DNA of 64,000 nt from Henriciella sp045287255. Its GTDB lineage: Bacteria; Pseudomonadota; Alphaproteobacteria; Caulobacterales; Hyphomonadaceae. Numbering within the stretch: position 1 is the stretch's first letter; every line of letters starts with the position of its first letter. The translations under genes and the position numbers were made by a program. Below, in pieces: positions 36,691 to 43,920 of this stretch. Below the pieces are notes generated by a model. It was not told the origin of the DNA, made no database searches, and worked only from the letters and a program-made list of their open reading frames with translations. Location of the stretch: contig NZ_CP137142.1 in assembly GCF_045287255.1 (NCBI RefSeq), positions 744,001 through 808,000 of the forward strand, written 5' to 3'.

Positions 36691-37683
36691 CTAAACCGTC
36701 ACGACCACTTTCCCCATGGCTTTGCGGTCCATGAGGTATTGGATGGCGTCGCCACCCTGATCGAGCGGGAAGGTTTTGCTCACATGCGGCTTGATCTTGC
36801 CTTCCTGATACATGGCAAACATCTCGGCCAGGTTCTGCTGGTTGGCTTTTGGATCGCGGGCCACGGCTGCGCCCCAGAAGACGCCGCGAATGTCACAGGA
36901 TTTCAGTAGGGTAAGGTTCAACGGAATGGCCGGAATGCCTGCCGGGAAGCCAATGACGAGGAAGCGACCTTCCCAGTTCATCGCCCGGATGGAAGGTTCG
37001 GCATAGTCGCCGCCAACGCCGTCATAGATGATGTCGACGCCGCCGCCACTAATCTCCTTGATCTGGTTCGAGAGGGCCTTTTGCTGGCCGCGATCAAGCG
37101 GGGCGCGTTCATAGACAAGGCCATGGTCGGCGCCTTTGGAGAGGCAGAAATCGACTTTCTCCTGTGTTGAACAGGCCGCGATGACTTCAAGACCCATGGC
37201 CTTGCCAAGCTCAACCGCGGCAATACCGACACCGCCCGCAGCGCCAAGAACGAGGAGCTTCTCACCCGGCTTTGGATCGGCGCGATCTTTCAGGGCATAA
37301 TAGCTGGTGCCATAGGTCATGACGAAAGCGGCGGCTTCCTCGAATGGCACGCTGTCCGGGATTGGAATGCAGCGCCCGGCATCGAGCACGAGTTCCTCAC
37401 GCATACCGCCCCAGCCGCACGAGCCGATGACCCGCTGGCCAACACTGAGATTGGTAACGCCTTCGCCGAGCGCTTTGACGACGCCAGAAACCTCGCCACC
37501 CGGGCTGAACGGACGCTCTGGTTTAAACTGGTACATGTCGCGGATGATCAGCGTGTCAGGGAAGTTGATGCCGATGGCTTTGACATCAATCAGAACCTCG
37601 CCTTTGCCCGGCATCGGGGAGGGGATATCCTCCAGCACGAGGGTTTCTGGTCCACCGGGTGCTTTAGAGAGCAAGGCTTTCAT
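36691..37683 (-). CDS. Zinc-independent NADPH:quinone oxidoreductase, MDR family
   Basis: A 330-residue quinone oxidoreductase-like medium-chain reductase. The N-terminal GroES-like domain (PMPGKGEVLIDVKAIGINFPD) lacks the zinc-binding cysteines. The Rossmann site is VLGAAGGVGIAAVELGKAMG (near residues 145-164), and the C-terminal end is LDQGGDAIQYLMDRKAMGKVVV. Members reduce quinones or enoyl groups with NADPH; the exact substrate is open. The annotation rests on the layout and the absence of the structural-zinc loop. It is a single gene with a GGAAACG-type weak ribosome-binding site. Confidence 0.92.
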   Translation of the reverse strand: MKALLSKAPGGPETLVLEDIPSPMPGKGEVLIDVKAIGINFPDTLIIRDMYQFKPERPFSPGGEVSGVVKALGEGVTNLSVGQRVIGSCGWGGMREELVLDAGRCIPIPDSVPFEEAAAFVMTYGTSYYALKDRADPKPGEKLLVLGAAGGVGIAAVELGKAMGLEVIAACSTQEKVDFCLSKGADHGLVYERAPLDRGQQKALSNQIKEISGGGVDIIYDGVGGDYAEPSIRAMNWEGRFLVIGFPAGIPAIPLNLTLLKSCDIRGVFWGAAVARDPKANQQNLAEMFAMYQEGKIKPHVSKTFPLDQGGDAIQYLMDRKAMGKVVVTV

Positions 37684-37783
37684 GGTCGTTTCCTTCAGGC
37701 AATTCTGTTCTGTTACATTGACGGCCTGACGGTAGCCGTGGCAACGCCGCGTGTGAAGACGTCACGTAGCGGAGAGTAGCGCC

Positions 37784-38122
37784 TTGAGCGGAACCATCTT
37801 TCTTATTGTCGGGCTCGGCGTATGCGGGTTCATCTGGCTATTATCGGCACAGATGCGCGGCCTGATCGTGCAGGCGCTGTTTCTGGCGGCGCAGGAGAAA
37901 TTCCCGACTACAGACGCGGGTGTGGTCAAAACCGGGGCGAAAGCGACACCACTGGCAGGTGATGCTGAAGGGGAGGCCGGGCAGGTGCAAAACTGGCTGC
38001 GCGAAACCCACCCTCAAGCGGTTGGTCATCTGCAACTGGCGCGGCGCGGTACGCTGGTTGGACCTGTTCTCATGCTGGTTGTTGTGGCGGTTTGGCGGTT
38101 TGGCTTTGGAGGCGCGCTATGA
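37784..38122 (+). CDS. Small two-helix membrane protein, TTG start
   Basis: A 112-residue protein with one hydrophobic helix near each end (about residues 5-22 and 90-108) and a soluble middle containing EAGQVQNWLRETHPQAVGHL. No family was recognised. The only suitable start is TTG, with GGAGAG seven bases upstream. It overlaps the RNA methyltransferase start as ATGA, so the two are translationally coupled. The overlap supports it being a real gene. Confidence 0.6.
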   Translation: MSGTIFLIVGLGVCGFIWLLSAQMRGLIVQALFLAAQEKFPTTDAGVVKTGAKATPLAGDAEGEAGQVQNWLRETHPQAVGHLQLARRGTLVGPVLMLVVVAVWRFGFGGAL

Positions 38123-38604
38123 AGGGCTACTTTGCGATCGGAGCCGAAGGGATTTCAAAGCCGATGAATCTTGGCGCGCTGATGCGCACAGCCAATGCCT
38201 TTGGCGCAAGTTTTGTGTTTTCGGTAAATGCTGAGGACAAGACCAAGATCGCCTATAAGGCCGATACGTCCAGGACATTCAAGACTGTGCCATACTATCA
38301 GTGGGATTCGATTGACGAGATGGTGTTCCCAAAGGGCCTGCAAATGGTCGGGATCGAACTGACCGACGATGCCGTTGAGTTGCCGGAGTTTCGCCATCCG
38401 CGGATGGCGGCTTATGTGCTGGGGCCGGAGCGAGGGAGCCTGTCAGAGGCGATGGTCGCGAAATGCGATCATGTTGTAAAAATTCCGACCAAGTTCTGTA
38501 TCAATGTGTCTCTGGCCGGGGCACTGGTCATGTATGACCGGATACGCAGTATGGGCGGCTGGCGCGACCGTCCGGTCATGCCGGGTGGACCGAAAGCACT
38601 TTAA
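38119..38604 (+). CDS. SpoU/TrmH-family RNA 2'-O-methyltransferase
   Basis: A 161-residue SPOUT-class methyltransferase using S-adenosylmethionine on rRNA or tRNA ribose. The three SpoU motifs are NLGALMRTANAFGA (about residue 17), VLGPERGSLSEAM (about 101) and IPTKFCINVSLAGALVMYD (about 122). It has no added RNA-binding domain and is as short as TrmL-type enzymes, so the substrate cannot be named. ATG 38119 follows TGGAGGCGCGCT and overlaps the preceding stop. Its stop shares TTAA with a small minus-strand reading frame. Confidence 0.92.
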   Translation: MKGYFAIGAEGISKPMNLGALMRTANAFGASFVFSVNAEDKTKIAYKADTSRTFKTVPYYQWDSIDEMVFPKGLQMVGIELTDDAVELPEFRHPRMAAYVLGPERGSLSEAMVAKCDHVVKIPTKFCINVSLAGALVMYDRIRSMGGWRDRPVMPGGPKAL

Positions 38605-38714
38605 CCTGAATAAAGCGAAGTGTTCGGCGCGAAGGCCATCAGGAAGAGTGTGGCTGTCAGGGCGGCGAGGGCGAGTACGCTGATCGTGCGGGAGAGAGTG
38701 TGTGACGTGTTCAT
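38601..38714 (-). CDS. Possible 37-residue single-helix membrane peptide
   Basis: A short reading frame, MNTSHTLSRTISVLALAAL followed by more hydrophobic residues, reads as one transmembrane helix with a basic-polar N terminus and a short tail ending SLYSG. The ribosome-binding site (GAAAG) is weak. It fills the gap downstream of the LytTR gene on the same strand and ends exactly against the methyltransferase gene. The coding call rests on hydrophobicity and fit only, so confidence is low. Confidence 0.35.
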   Translation of the reverse strand: MNTSHTLSRTISVLALAALTATLFLMAFAPNTSLYSG

Positions 38715-38832
38715 CGGTCTTGCTTTCTTTCGGGCCGTTCTGGCCCTGTTGTCTTGTGTTAACCACCAGATGGGGGTGACGGGGCCACATGAACACTGTC
38801 GATACCGAATATGGGCTATGCGTGTTTTGAAT

Positions 38833-38880
38833 GGGTCTTTTTTTGGGCGCTGTTCTGAGACCCTGCGGGTCAACAGCGCC
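38833..38880 (-). promoter_or_regulatory. Very stable hairpin between LytTR and the small peptide
   Basis: GGCGCTGTT (38846-38854) pairs with AACAGCGCC (38872-38880), and GACCC (38859-38863) with GGGTC (38867-38871): 14 base pairs with a four-base bulge and a TGC loop. A T7 run lies before it on the plus strand, so it is not an intrinsic terminator in either direction. A second GGGTC at 38833-38837 could compete for GACCC, giving an alternative fold. The remaining bases of the 338-base gap 38605-38942 hold only the small reading frame and a GGGCC/GGCCC mini-hairpin near 38731. Confidence 0.4.
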
Positions 38881-38942
38881 AAGCAGGTTCCGTATCGCAC
38901 CTTTGGTGCTCACATGAACCGGGCTCAAGGCTGCTTTTCCTA

Positions 38943-39713
38943 CTAACTAATAAATCCAGCTTCTTTCGCTTTCGCACGATAGCTGCGGGACACAGGGACT
39001 TCCGTGCCCGATGGCAGGATTAGGAAGCTACGGCCACTATCCTTGCGCTCGTCAGTCACACCCGCTTTGGCGACCCACCAGCTGCGATGAACACGCAGGC
39101 CGTCTGCGCTCGACAATTCCCGCTCAGCGTCAGCCAATCGCATCAGGATCAGTTCTTCCCCAAGGCTCGTATAAACCCGAAGGTAGTGATCTTCTGATGC
39201 GATCGCGTGTAGCGTTGCCGTGCGATATTTGACGGGCAGGCGTGCCATGAAGCTTGCGGTTGGATCCGTGTTAGCTGTTTGATCTTCGGGTTTAGGATCA
39301 AAGGCCATGCTCGTAATGTAACCGATGAGAGTGATAGCAATCGATATAACCAGAACCAGGCCATAGAGCCGCGGCCAGTATTTCATCGGGACCGAACCCT
39401 GAAAGTTGATTTCGATGAACAGGATAAAGGCAGTGACGGAGAATGCTGATGTCAGCGCACCCGTCGCCAGCATGCCCCAGACCGGGCCTTGCGGTCGAAT
39501 CCGCTCATAGAGGCTCATGCATAGCTCGGCAGTGACCCCGCCCGCTATGATCATGCCTGTCCAGTAGGCCAGGGCCAGCGGATAGGATAGGTCTCCTGTC
39601 GCGTTGTAAGGATTGATGAAGGCGAGAAATGCAGCAATCGCCAGAAGTATCAGGAAACTTCGGCCACGGTTGTGCATGTCAGTCACGTCTCGCAAGCTGT
39701 TTGCCCCTGTCAT
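38943..39713 (-). CDS. LytTR-domain membrane-bound transcription regulator
   Basis: A 256-residue regulator. Four transmembrane helices fill the first 140 residues. The C-terminal LytTR DNA-binding domain follows (YRTATLHAIASEDHYLRVYT, then LRVHRSWWVAKAGV and PVSRSYRAKAKEAGF). There is no receiver domain, so it is a one-component sensor. ATG 39713 lacks a clear ribosome-binding site and sits inside an inverted repeat; ATG 39677 (MHNRGRS) is an alternative giving 244 residues. It is divergent from the DUF2141/carotenoid oxygenase/DUF2306 genes, which are likely targets (inference). Confidence 0.9.
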   Translation of the reverse strand: MTGANSLRDVTDMHNRGRSFLILLAIAAFLAFINPYNATGDLSYPLALAYWTGMIIAGGVTAELCMSLYERIRPQGPVWGMLATGALTSAFSVTAFILFIEINFQGSVPMKYWPRLYGLVLVISIAITLIGYITSMAFDPKPEDQTANTDPTASFMARLPVKYRTATLHAIASEDHYLRVYTSLGEELILMRLADAERELSSADGLRVHRSWWVAKAGVTDERKDSGRSFLILPSGTEVPVSRSYRAKAKEAGFIS

Positions 39714-39731
39714 TCGCGTTTCGTGAATGAC
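39709..39731. promoter_or_regulatory. Inverted repeat over the LytTR start
   Basis: GTCATTC (39709-39715) and GAATGAC (39725-39731) form a perfect seven-base inverted repeat with a nine-base spacer. A partly overlapping TTCGCG/CGCGAA pair lies at 39714 and 39744. It covers the annotated LytTR start codon, so either the true start is downstream at 39677 or this is an autoregulatory site. LytTR proteins usually bind direct repeats, so the binder is uncertain. Confidence 0.35.
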
Positions 39732-39859
39732 AATGGCGGTATTTCGCGAAGGATTCCAGCCGTTTCATGAAGATGGTGCTGCACGCCCTCAGTCGCCCTG
39801 TCATGTCTTGTTTCACAGCAGGCCCGCCCCGCTGACCAGATAACACATAGGAGACTCAC

Positions 39860-40282
39860 ATGACCCGTAAAGCTATTCTTGCCGCATCCGTTTTAGCCAC
39901 CGCCCTGATTGCACCCGTTGCCAATGCCGGTTCCCTGACCATCACGCTGGAAGATATCAAAAAGACCCAAGGAGAAATCCAGATCGGGGTTTATGATGCT
40001 GAAGGTTACGAAAGTGGCGCTGCGCTCACAGGTGCGAATGTTACGGTTGATGAGGCAACTGAAACCGTAACCATCGAAGGCCTCGAGCCGGGCGAGTATG
40101 GCCTGAAAATGTTCCATGATGTCGATGGCAATGGTGAAATGAACACCAATCCGTTCGGTATGCCGACTGAGCCATTTGCCTTCTCAAACAATGCCAAAGG
40201 CCGCTTCGGCCCAGCCAAATGGGATGCTGCGAAGTTCACTGTTTCTGCTGACGGCGCCAGCCAGACGATCAGCATCAACTAA
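39860..40282 (+). CDS. DUF2141 exported protein
   Basis: A 140-residue periplasmic or secreted protein. The signal peptide is cleaved near ANAG (residue 23). The mature part is the DUF2141 beta-sandwich: GEIQIGVYDAEGYE, EGLEPGEYGLKMFHDVDGN (acidic loop DVDGNGEMNTN, possibly calcium-binding) and FGMPTEPFAFSNNAKGRFG, the family signature. Its function is unknown. GGAGACTC precedes the start. It opens a likely operon with the carotenoid oxygenase and DUF2306 genes. Confidence 0.92.
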   Translation: MTRKAILAASVLATALIAPVANAGSLTITLEDIKKTQGEIQIGVYDAEGYESGAALTGANVTVDEATETVTIEGLEPGEYGLKMFHDVDGNGEMNTNPFGMPTEPFAFSNNAKGRFGPAKWDAAKFTVSADGASQTISIN

Positions 40283-40298
40283 TCCCCCCCAGAAGTGT

Positions 40299-40321
40299 CC
40301 CGTCCCCGTTTCGGGGGCGGG
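40299..40321 (+). promoter_or_regulatory. GC hairpin between DUF2141 and the carotenoid oxygenase
   Basis: CCCGTCCCCG (40299-40308) pairs with CGGGGGCGGG (40312-40321), including one G-T pair, around a TTT loop. There is no T run, so it looks like an intercistronic stability or partial-termination element that could lower oxygenase expression relative to DUF2141. Confidence 0.45.
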
Positions 40322-40344
40322 TTCACGTTTGAAAGGCTACTCTC

Positions 40345-41817
40345 ATGACCCTCTCTCGTCGTCATTTTCTCGGGGCAACTGCCGCCGCAACGAGCTTTAC
40401 CGGCTTGGGGCTGACCCCGGCTTTTGGACAAACAAAGACCATACCTGACTGGCATCTCGGTTATGCCAATGCGCCAGCACAAGGGTTTGGCCCCGCGCCC
40501 CTGCGCCTTGTGTATGGCAAGGCACCCAAAGGCTTACAGGGTAACCTCTATCGCAATGGGCCTGCACAATTCCTGTACGGACAGGACGACTATATCGGTC
40601 ACTGGTTTGACGGTGACGGCATGGTCCAGCGCATCGCGATTGGCGACGGACAGGCGATCCATACCGGGCGGTTCGTCGATACCAACAAGAGACAGGTTGA
40701 GCTTGCCGCCAACAAGGTCATGGCCTCTGGCTTCGGCACAGCGGGGCATCCTGACTTTGCGGTAATGGGACCCGATGATGTGAATGCGGCCAATACGTCC
40801 GTGATGGTCGTGAATGGTGAGCTTCTGGCACTGTGGGAGGCGGGTTCGGCAATCGCAATGGATGCTGAAACCCTCGACACGAAAGGCCCAAAGGTCTGGC
40901 GCGATGATCTGACCGCTATGCCATTCCTGGCCCACCCCAAGCGGGAGCCGGACGGCACAGTCTGGAACCTTGCTGTCGCTGGCCCAAATGTTGGCGTCTA
41001 CAAGATTGGCAAAGACGGCGTGTTGCGAGATTTCGGCCTGTTGAACATGGGGATTGCGTCTTACGTCCATGATTGGGCGATGACCGAGCGCCATCTCATC
41101 ATCATGGTGCAACCGTGGATCAATGAAGCCTTACGTCCGCCCGTTGTTGAAGGATTTGAGTGGCGGCCTGAAGAAGGCTTCAAATTCCTGATCGTTGATA
41201 AGGATGACTTCTCCAAGCAAAGATGGGCGCAAGGCCCGGCGCGGGCTTTCTTTCACACCGGTGCGGCCTGGGAGGAGGCTGACGGAACCATCCGGATTGA
41301 TGCGGCGCTTTACAAAGAACCTGTTCTCGGCGCAGGCGGCGGTCTAGAAGAAATTCGCGGTGAGTGGGCCGGGCGTGATGGTAGCATGGTCAGTGATCTG
41401 ACCCAAATTGTCATCCCTGTAAAAGGCGATGCGCGTTTGGTTGAAACGGGCCTCGACGGCGAGTTTCCGCAAGTGGACCCGCGCCTGCATGGCTTGCCGC
41501 GGCGCCTGACGGCTCTGGTCACCGGGCCATCAGCAAAGACACCGGGTTCGACCAGCTTGTCAGTGCACAACTGGGATAGCGGACAGACCGATACGTTTGA
41601 TTTCGGCGATACACTTATGGTCGAGGAATTCCTGTTCGTGCCCAAGCCCGGCAGCACGCGGGAAGAAGATAGCTGGCTGATCGGGCCAGTTCTCAACCTG
41701 AAGACGCGCACGACCGATATTTGTGTCTTTGATGCGGCCCGCGTGAGTGATGGCCCGGTTTGCATCTGGCGCGCCGACTATGCCTGGCCGCTCGGTTTTC
41801 ATGGCACCTGGGCGTAA
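40345..41817 (+). CDS. Carotenoid cleavage oxygenase, Tat-exported
   Basis: A 490-residue member of the RPE65/carotenoid oxygenase family, which cleaves carotenoids, apocarotenoids or stilbenes with a four-His Fe(II) centre. A twin-arginine signal (SRRHFLGATAAATSF) leads into the family start LQGNLYRNGPAQF and WFDGDGMVQRI. Iron-ligand regions are GTAGHPDFAV/FLAHPKREPDG, YVHDWAMTERHLII, AFFHTGAAWEE and the terminal LGFHGTW. Export by Tat suggests the folded iron enzyme acts in the periplasm. The substrate is unknown. Confidence 0.93.
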   Translation: MTLSRRHFLGATAAATSFTGLGLTPAFGQTKTIPDWHLGYANAPAQGFGPAPLRLVYGKAPKGLQGNLYRNGPAQFLYGQDDYIGHWFDGDGMVQRIAIGDGQAIHTGRFVDTNKRQVELAANKVMASGFGTAGHPDFAVMGPDDVNAANTSVMVVNGELLALWEAGSAIAMDAETLDTKGPKVWRDDLTAMPFLAHPKREPDGTVWNLAVAGPNVGVYKIGKDGVLRDFGLLNMGIASYVHDWAMTERHLIIMVQPWINEALRPPVVEGFEWRPEEGFKFLIVDKDDFSKQRWAQGPARAFFHTGAAWEEADGTIRIDAALYKEPVLGAGGGLEEIRGEWAGRDGSMVSDLTQIVIPVKGDARLVETGLDGEFPQVDPRLHGLPRRLTALVTGPSAKTPGSTSLSVHNWDSGQTDTFDFGDTLMVEEFLFVPKPGSTREEDSWLIGPVLNLKTRTTDICVFDAARVSDGPVCIWRADYAWPLGFHGTWA

Positions 41818-41836
41818 GCAAAGGGAGGGATTGCAA

Positions 41837-42382
41837 ATGACGACGATAACAGACAGACAGCGCTTTCGGGATTTGCTCAAGACTATACCGGAATGGGCCT
41901 GGATTATTGCTGGCGCGGGTGTGATCTACACCATAATCAGTGCCATCATTTTCAGATTCAATCCTGAAATTGAGCCCCAATTTCGCTTGTCTTTGGAGCC
42001 ACTTATAGCGGCGCCTTTAACGATCCAGGTTCATGTCATCGCCGCCCTCTCAGCCTTTGGCATTGGCACGGTGCTGATGTTTGGCCCCAAGGGACGTGGT
42101 ATCCATAAACCGCTTGGTTGGGCCTGGGTTGGCGCAATGGCGGTTACAGCGATCTCATCTTTCTTTATCACCGGGCTGATGGGGAAATGGTATAGCCCGA
42201 TCCACGCCATCTCGGCCTGGACGGTCCTGGCTCTGCCTTTTGGCATTGCGGCTATTCGTCGGCGCAAGGTCAAAGAGCACCGCAAAGCCATGACAGGCAT
42301 GTTCTTTGGTGGCATCATCATCGCTGGAATGTTCAGCTTTTTGCCTGGACGGATCATGTGGACAATGTTTTTCGCGGCGTAG
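41837..42382 (+). CDS. DUF2306 integral membrane protein
   Basis: A 181-residue protein with four transmembrane helices. It matches DUF2306: PLTIQVHVIAALSAFGIGTVLMF, KPLGWAWVGAMAVTAISSFFI, ISAWTVLALPFGI and the ending FFGGIIIAGMFSFLPGR. The conserved His residues in the helices (QVH, PIHAIS) could bind heme or a metal, but no function is established. AAGGGAGGG lies seven bases before ATG 41837, 19 bases after the carotenoid oxygenase stop, so they are one transcript. LytTR regulators are often near this family. Confidence 0.88.
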   Translation: MTTITDRQRFRDLLKTIPEWAWIIAGAGVIYTIISAIIFRFNPEIEPQFRLSLEPLIAAPLTIQVHVIAALSAFGIGTVLMFGPKGRGIHKPLGWAWVGAMAVTAISSFFITGLMGKWYSPIHAISAWTVLALPFGIAAIRRRKVKEHRKAMTGMFFGGIIIAGMFSFLPGRIMWTMFFAA

Positions 42383-42402
42383 AGACGGAATCAGTTAAAC
42401 AA

Positions 42403-42436
42403 GTGTCGCAATCTGTGTTTAGACGGGGGGCGACAC
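42403..42436. promoter_or_regulatory. Inverted repeat before the PhoD-like gene
   Basis: GTGTCGC (42403-42409) and GCGACAC (42430-42436) are a perfect seven-base inverted repeat with a 20-base spacer. It lies 33 bases upstream of the start codon at 42470 and 20 bases after the DUF2306 stop. It could be an operator or a leader hairpin; there is no T run. Confidence 0.35.
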
Positions 42437-42469
42437 ATGCCTTTCCTGGCGTTTTTCTGGAGATTCCGA

Positions 42470-43657
42470 ATGATCCGTACTGTTCTTGCAACTGCATCTG
42501 TGCTGACCCTTGCTGCCTGCGCAGCCAATGGTCCGACATTATCCAATCCGTTTACGCCAAAACCGGAAACAGCTCAGGAAGCACTTGCCTATTACTATAA
42601 TACGATCCCGGATAGTGCGTTTCCAAAGGCACCGAGTGGCAAACCACTTCCAGCCAGCTCTGCAGTGATTTCAGAGATTCTTGTCGGGTCTTGTCTGGAC
42701 GAGGAGCGCGGTCCGAGCGCGGCATTGCAATCTATCGCGGGTGAAAATGCAGACCTGTTCCTGATGGTTGGTGACAATGTTTACGGTGATCTGGATGGGC
42801 GCTCATACATCAATAATGAAGCTGACCTTGATGAGCTTCGAGAATCTTTTGCCGATCTGGCCGCGCGCGATGATTTTAAAGCTGTTCGGGAAAACGTACC
42901 AATGATGGTGTCCTGGGATGACCATGACTATGGCGCCAATGATGCTGGCAAGGAATTCCCATTCCGCGGCCTGGCGGAACGTATCCATGAAGTCTTCTGG
43001 GGCCTTGAGGATCAGGATGTTGGTCAGTGGCCGGGCACGTATTATGCGCGCAGTTTTGGCCCTGAGGGACAACGGGTTCAGGTGATCATGCTCGATACGC
43101 GCTTTTTCCGCTCTGCGTTGACCCCAACAGATGAACACGGAGCAAAAGGCAAAGAGCGCTATCTGCCGGCTCCTGCCGGATCTATGCAGGATATGCTGGG
43201 AGCCACGCAGTGGACCTGGCTTGAAAACCAACTGCAGAAGCCAGCGGATATCCGTTTGGTGGTTTCATCCATTCAGATCATGCCGACCGTGCATGGCTGG
43301 GAAGCTTGGTCGACTATGCCGGATGAGCGTCAGCGCCTGTTTGATCTGATCAAGAGCACCGATGCCACAGGTGTTGTGTTTGTTTCCGGTGATCGCCACA
43401 CCGCATTCCTGTATGAAGAGGGTGATGTGTTGCCTTACACGGCGGGTGAACTCACAGCGTCCTCTTTGAATGTCAGTTTCCGCGATGAGAGCGATGAGGT
43501 TGATGAGCGTCAGGTTGGAGCCGGGTTTGCACCTGAAAACTATGGGGCTATTAATATCGACTGGGCGCAGCGCAAGGTTGTAATGTCGATCAAGGACAAT
43601 CAGGGCGCCGTGGTTCGTCAGAACAGCTTGGACTTCGACGAAATCGGAGTGGAATAG
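42470..43657 (+). CDS. PhoD-like alkaline phosphatase/phosphodiesterase, lipoprotein
   Basis: A 395-residue metallophosphatase of the PhoD-like group. The lipobox LAAC (Cys17) follows a normal signal; GGAG precedes ATG 42470. Metal-site motifs are GSCLDE, MVGDNVYGDLDG, SWDDHDYGANDAG with the Asp-Asp-His-Asp block, VVSSIQIMP and VSGDRHTAFLYE. PhoD enzymes bind Ca and Fe and release phosphate from mono- and diesters; the large N-terminal Tat domain of classical PhoD is missing. Phosphate scavenging in the envelope is the likely role. Confidence 0.9.
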   Translation: MIRTVLATASVLTLAACAANGPTLSNPFTPKPETAQEALAYYYNTIPDSAFPKAPSGKPLPASSAVISEILVGSCLDEERGPSAALQSIAGENADLFLMVGDNVYGDLDGRSYINNEADLDELRESFADLAARDDFKAVRENVPMMVSWDDHDYGANDAGKEFPFRGLAERIHEVFWGLEDQDVGQWPGTYYARSFGPEGQRVQVIMLDTRFFRSALTPTDEHGAKGKERYLPAPAGSMQDMLGATQWTWLENQLQKPADIRLVVSSIQIMPTVHGWEAWSTMPDERQRLFDLIKSTDATGVVFVSGDRHTAFLYEEGDVLPYTAGELTASSLNVSFRDESDEVDERQVGAGFAPENYGAINIDWAQRKVVMSIKDNQGAVVRQNSLDFDEIGVE

Positions 43658-43718
43658 AGGGGCACCTGCGGCCTCTTGAGCGCAATCCTTCAACAATCGA
43701 TTCGCGAAACGGCTCATA

Positions 43719-43752
43719 ACCCGGGGACTCGGCCTATCTGAGAACCCCGGGT
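43719..43752. repeat. Long perfect inverted repeat before sucC
   Basis: ACCCGGGG (43719-43726) pairs perfectly with CCCCGGGT (43745-43752), with an inner CTC/GAG pair, making an 11-pair interrupted stem. It lacks a T run but sits 60 bases after the PhoD-like stop, so it may terminate or protect that transcript, or be an operator for the suc promoter about 80 bases downstream. Confidence 0.45.
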
Positions 43753-43829
43753 GTGCTTGACGCATAGGCAGAGTTTGCCCCTGACAGCGTTGTCTCACCG
43801 TTCTGGGACGATCTAGGACTTTGGTGCGG

Positions 43830-43857
43830 TTGTCAGGGTGAATCGCGGTGCTATAAG
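43830..43857 (+). promoter_or_regulatory. Probable promoter of the suc operon
   Basis: TTGTCA (43830-43835) and TATAAG (43852-43857) have a 16-base spacer, each matching five of six sigma-70 consensus bases. The start point would fall near 43863, giving a leader of about 58 bases before the sucC ATG. Confidence 0.5.
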
Positions 43858-43920
43858 CGGGCGCACTTTCGCGGGTGCAACATGAGGTACCCGTCCCATG
43901 CTGAAAGAGGCTGAACTCCC

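Noticed and set aside
38846..38880. The 14-pair hairpin as an intrinsic terminator of the LytTR gene
   Set aside because: In the LytTR direction it is followed by an A run, not T, and on the other strand by mixed bases.
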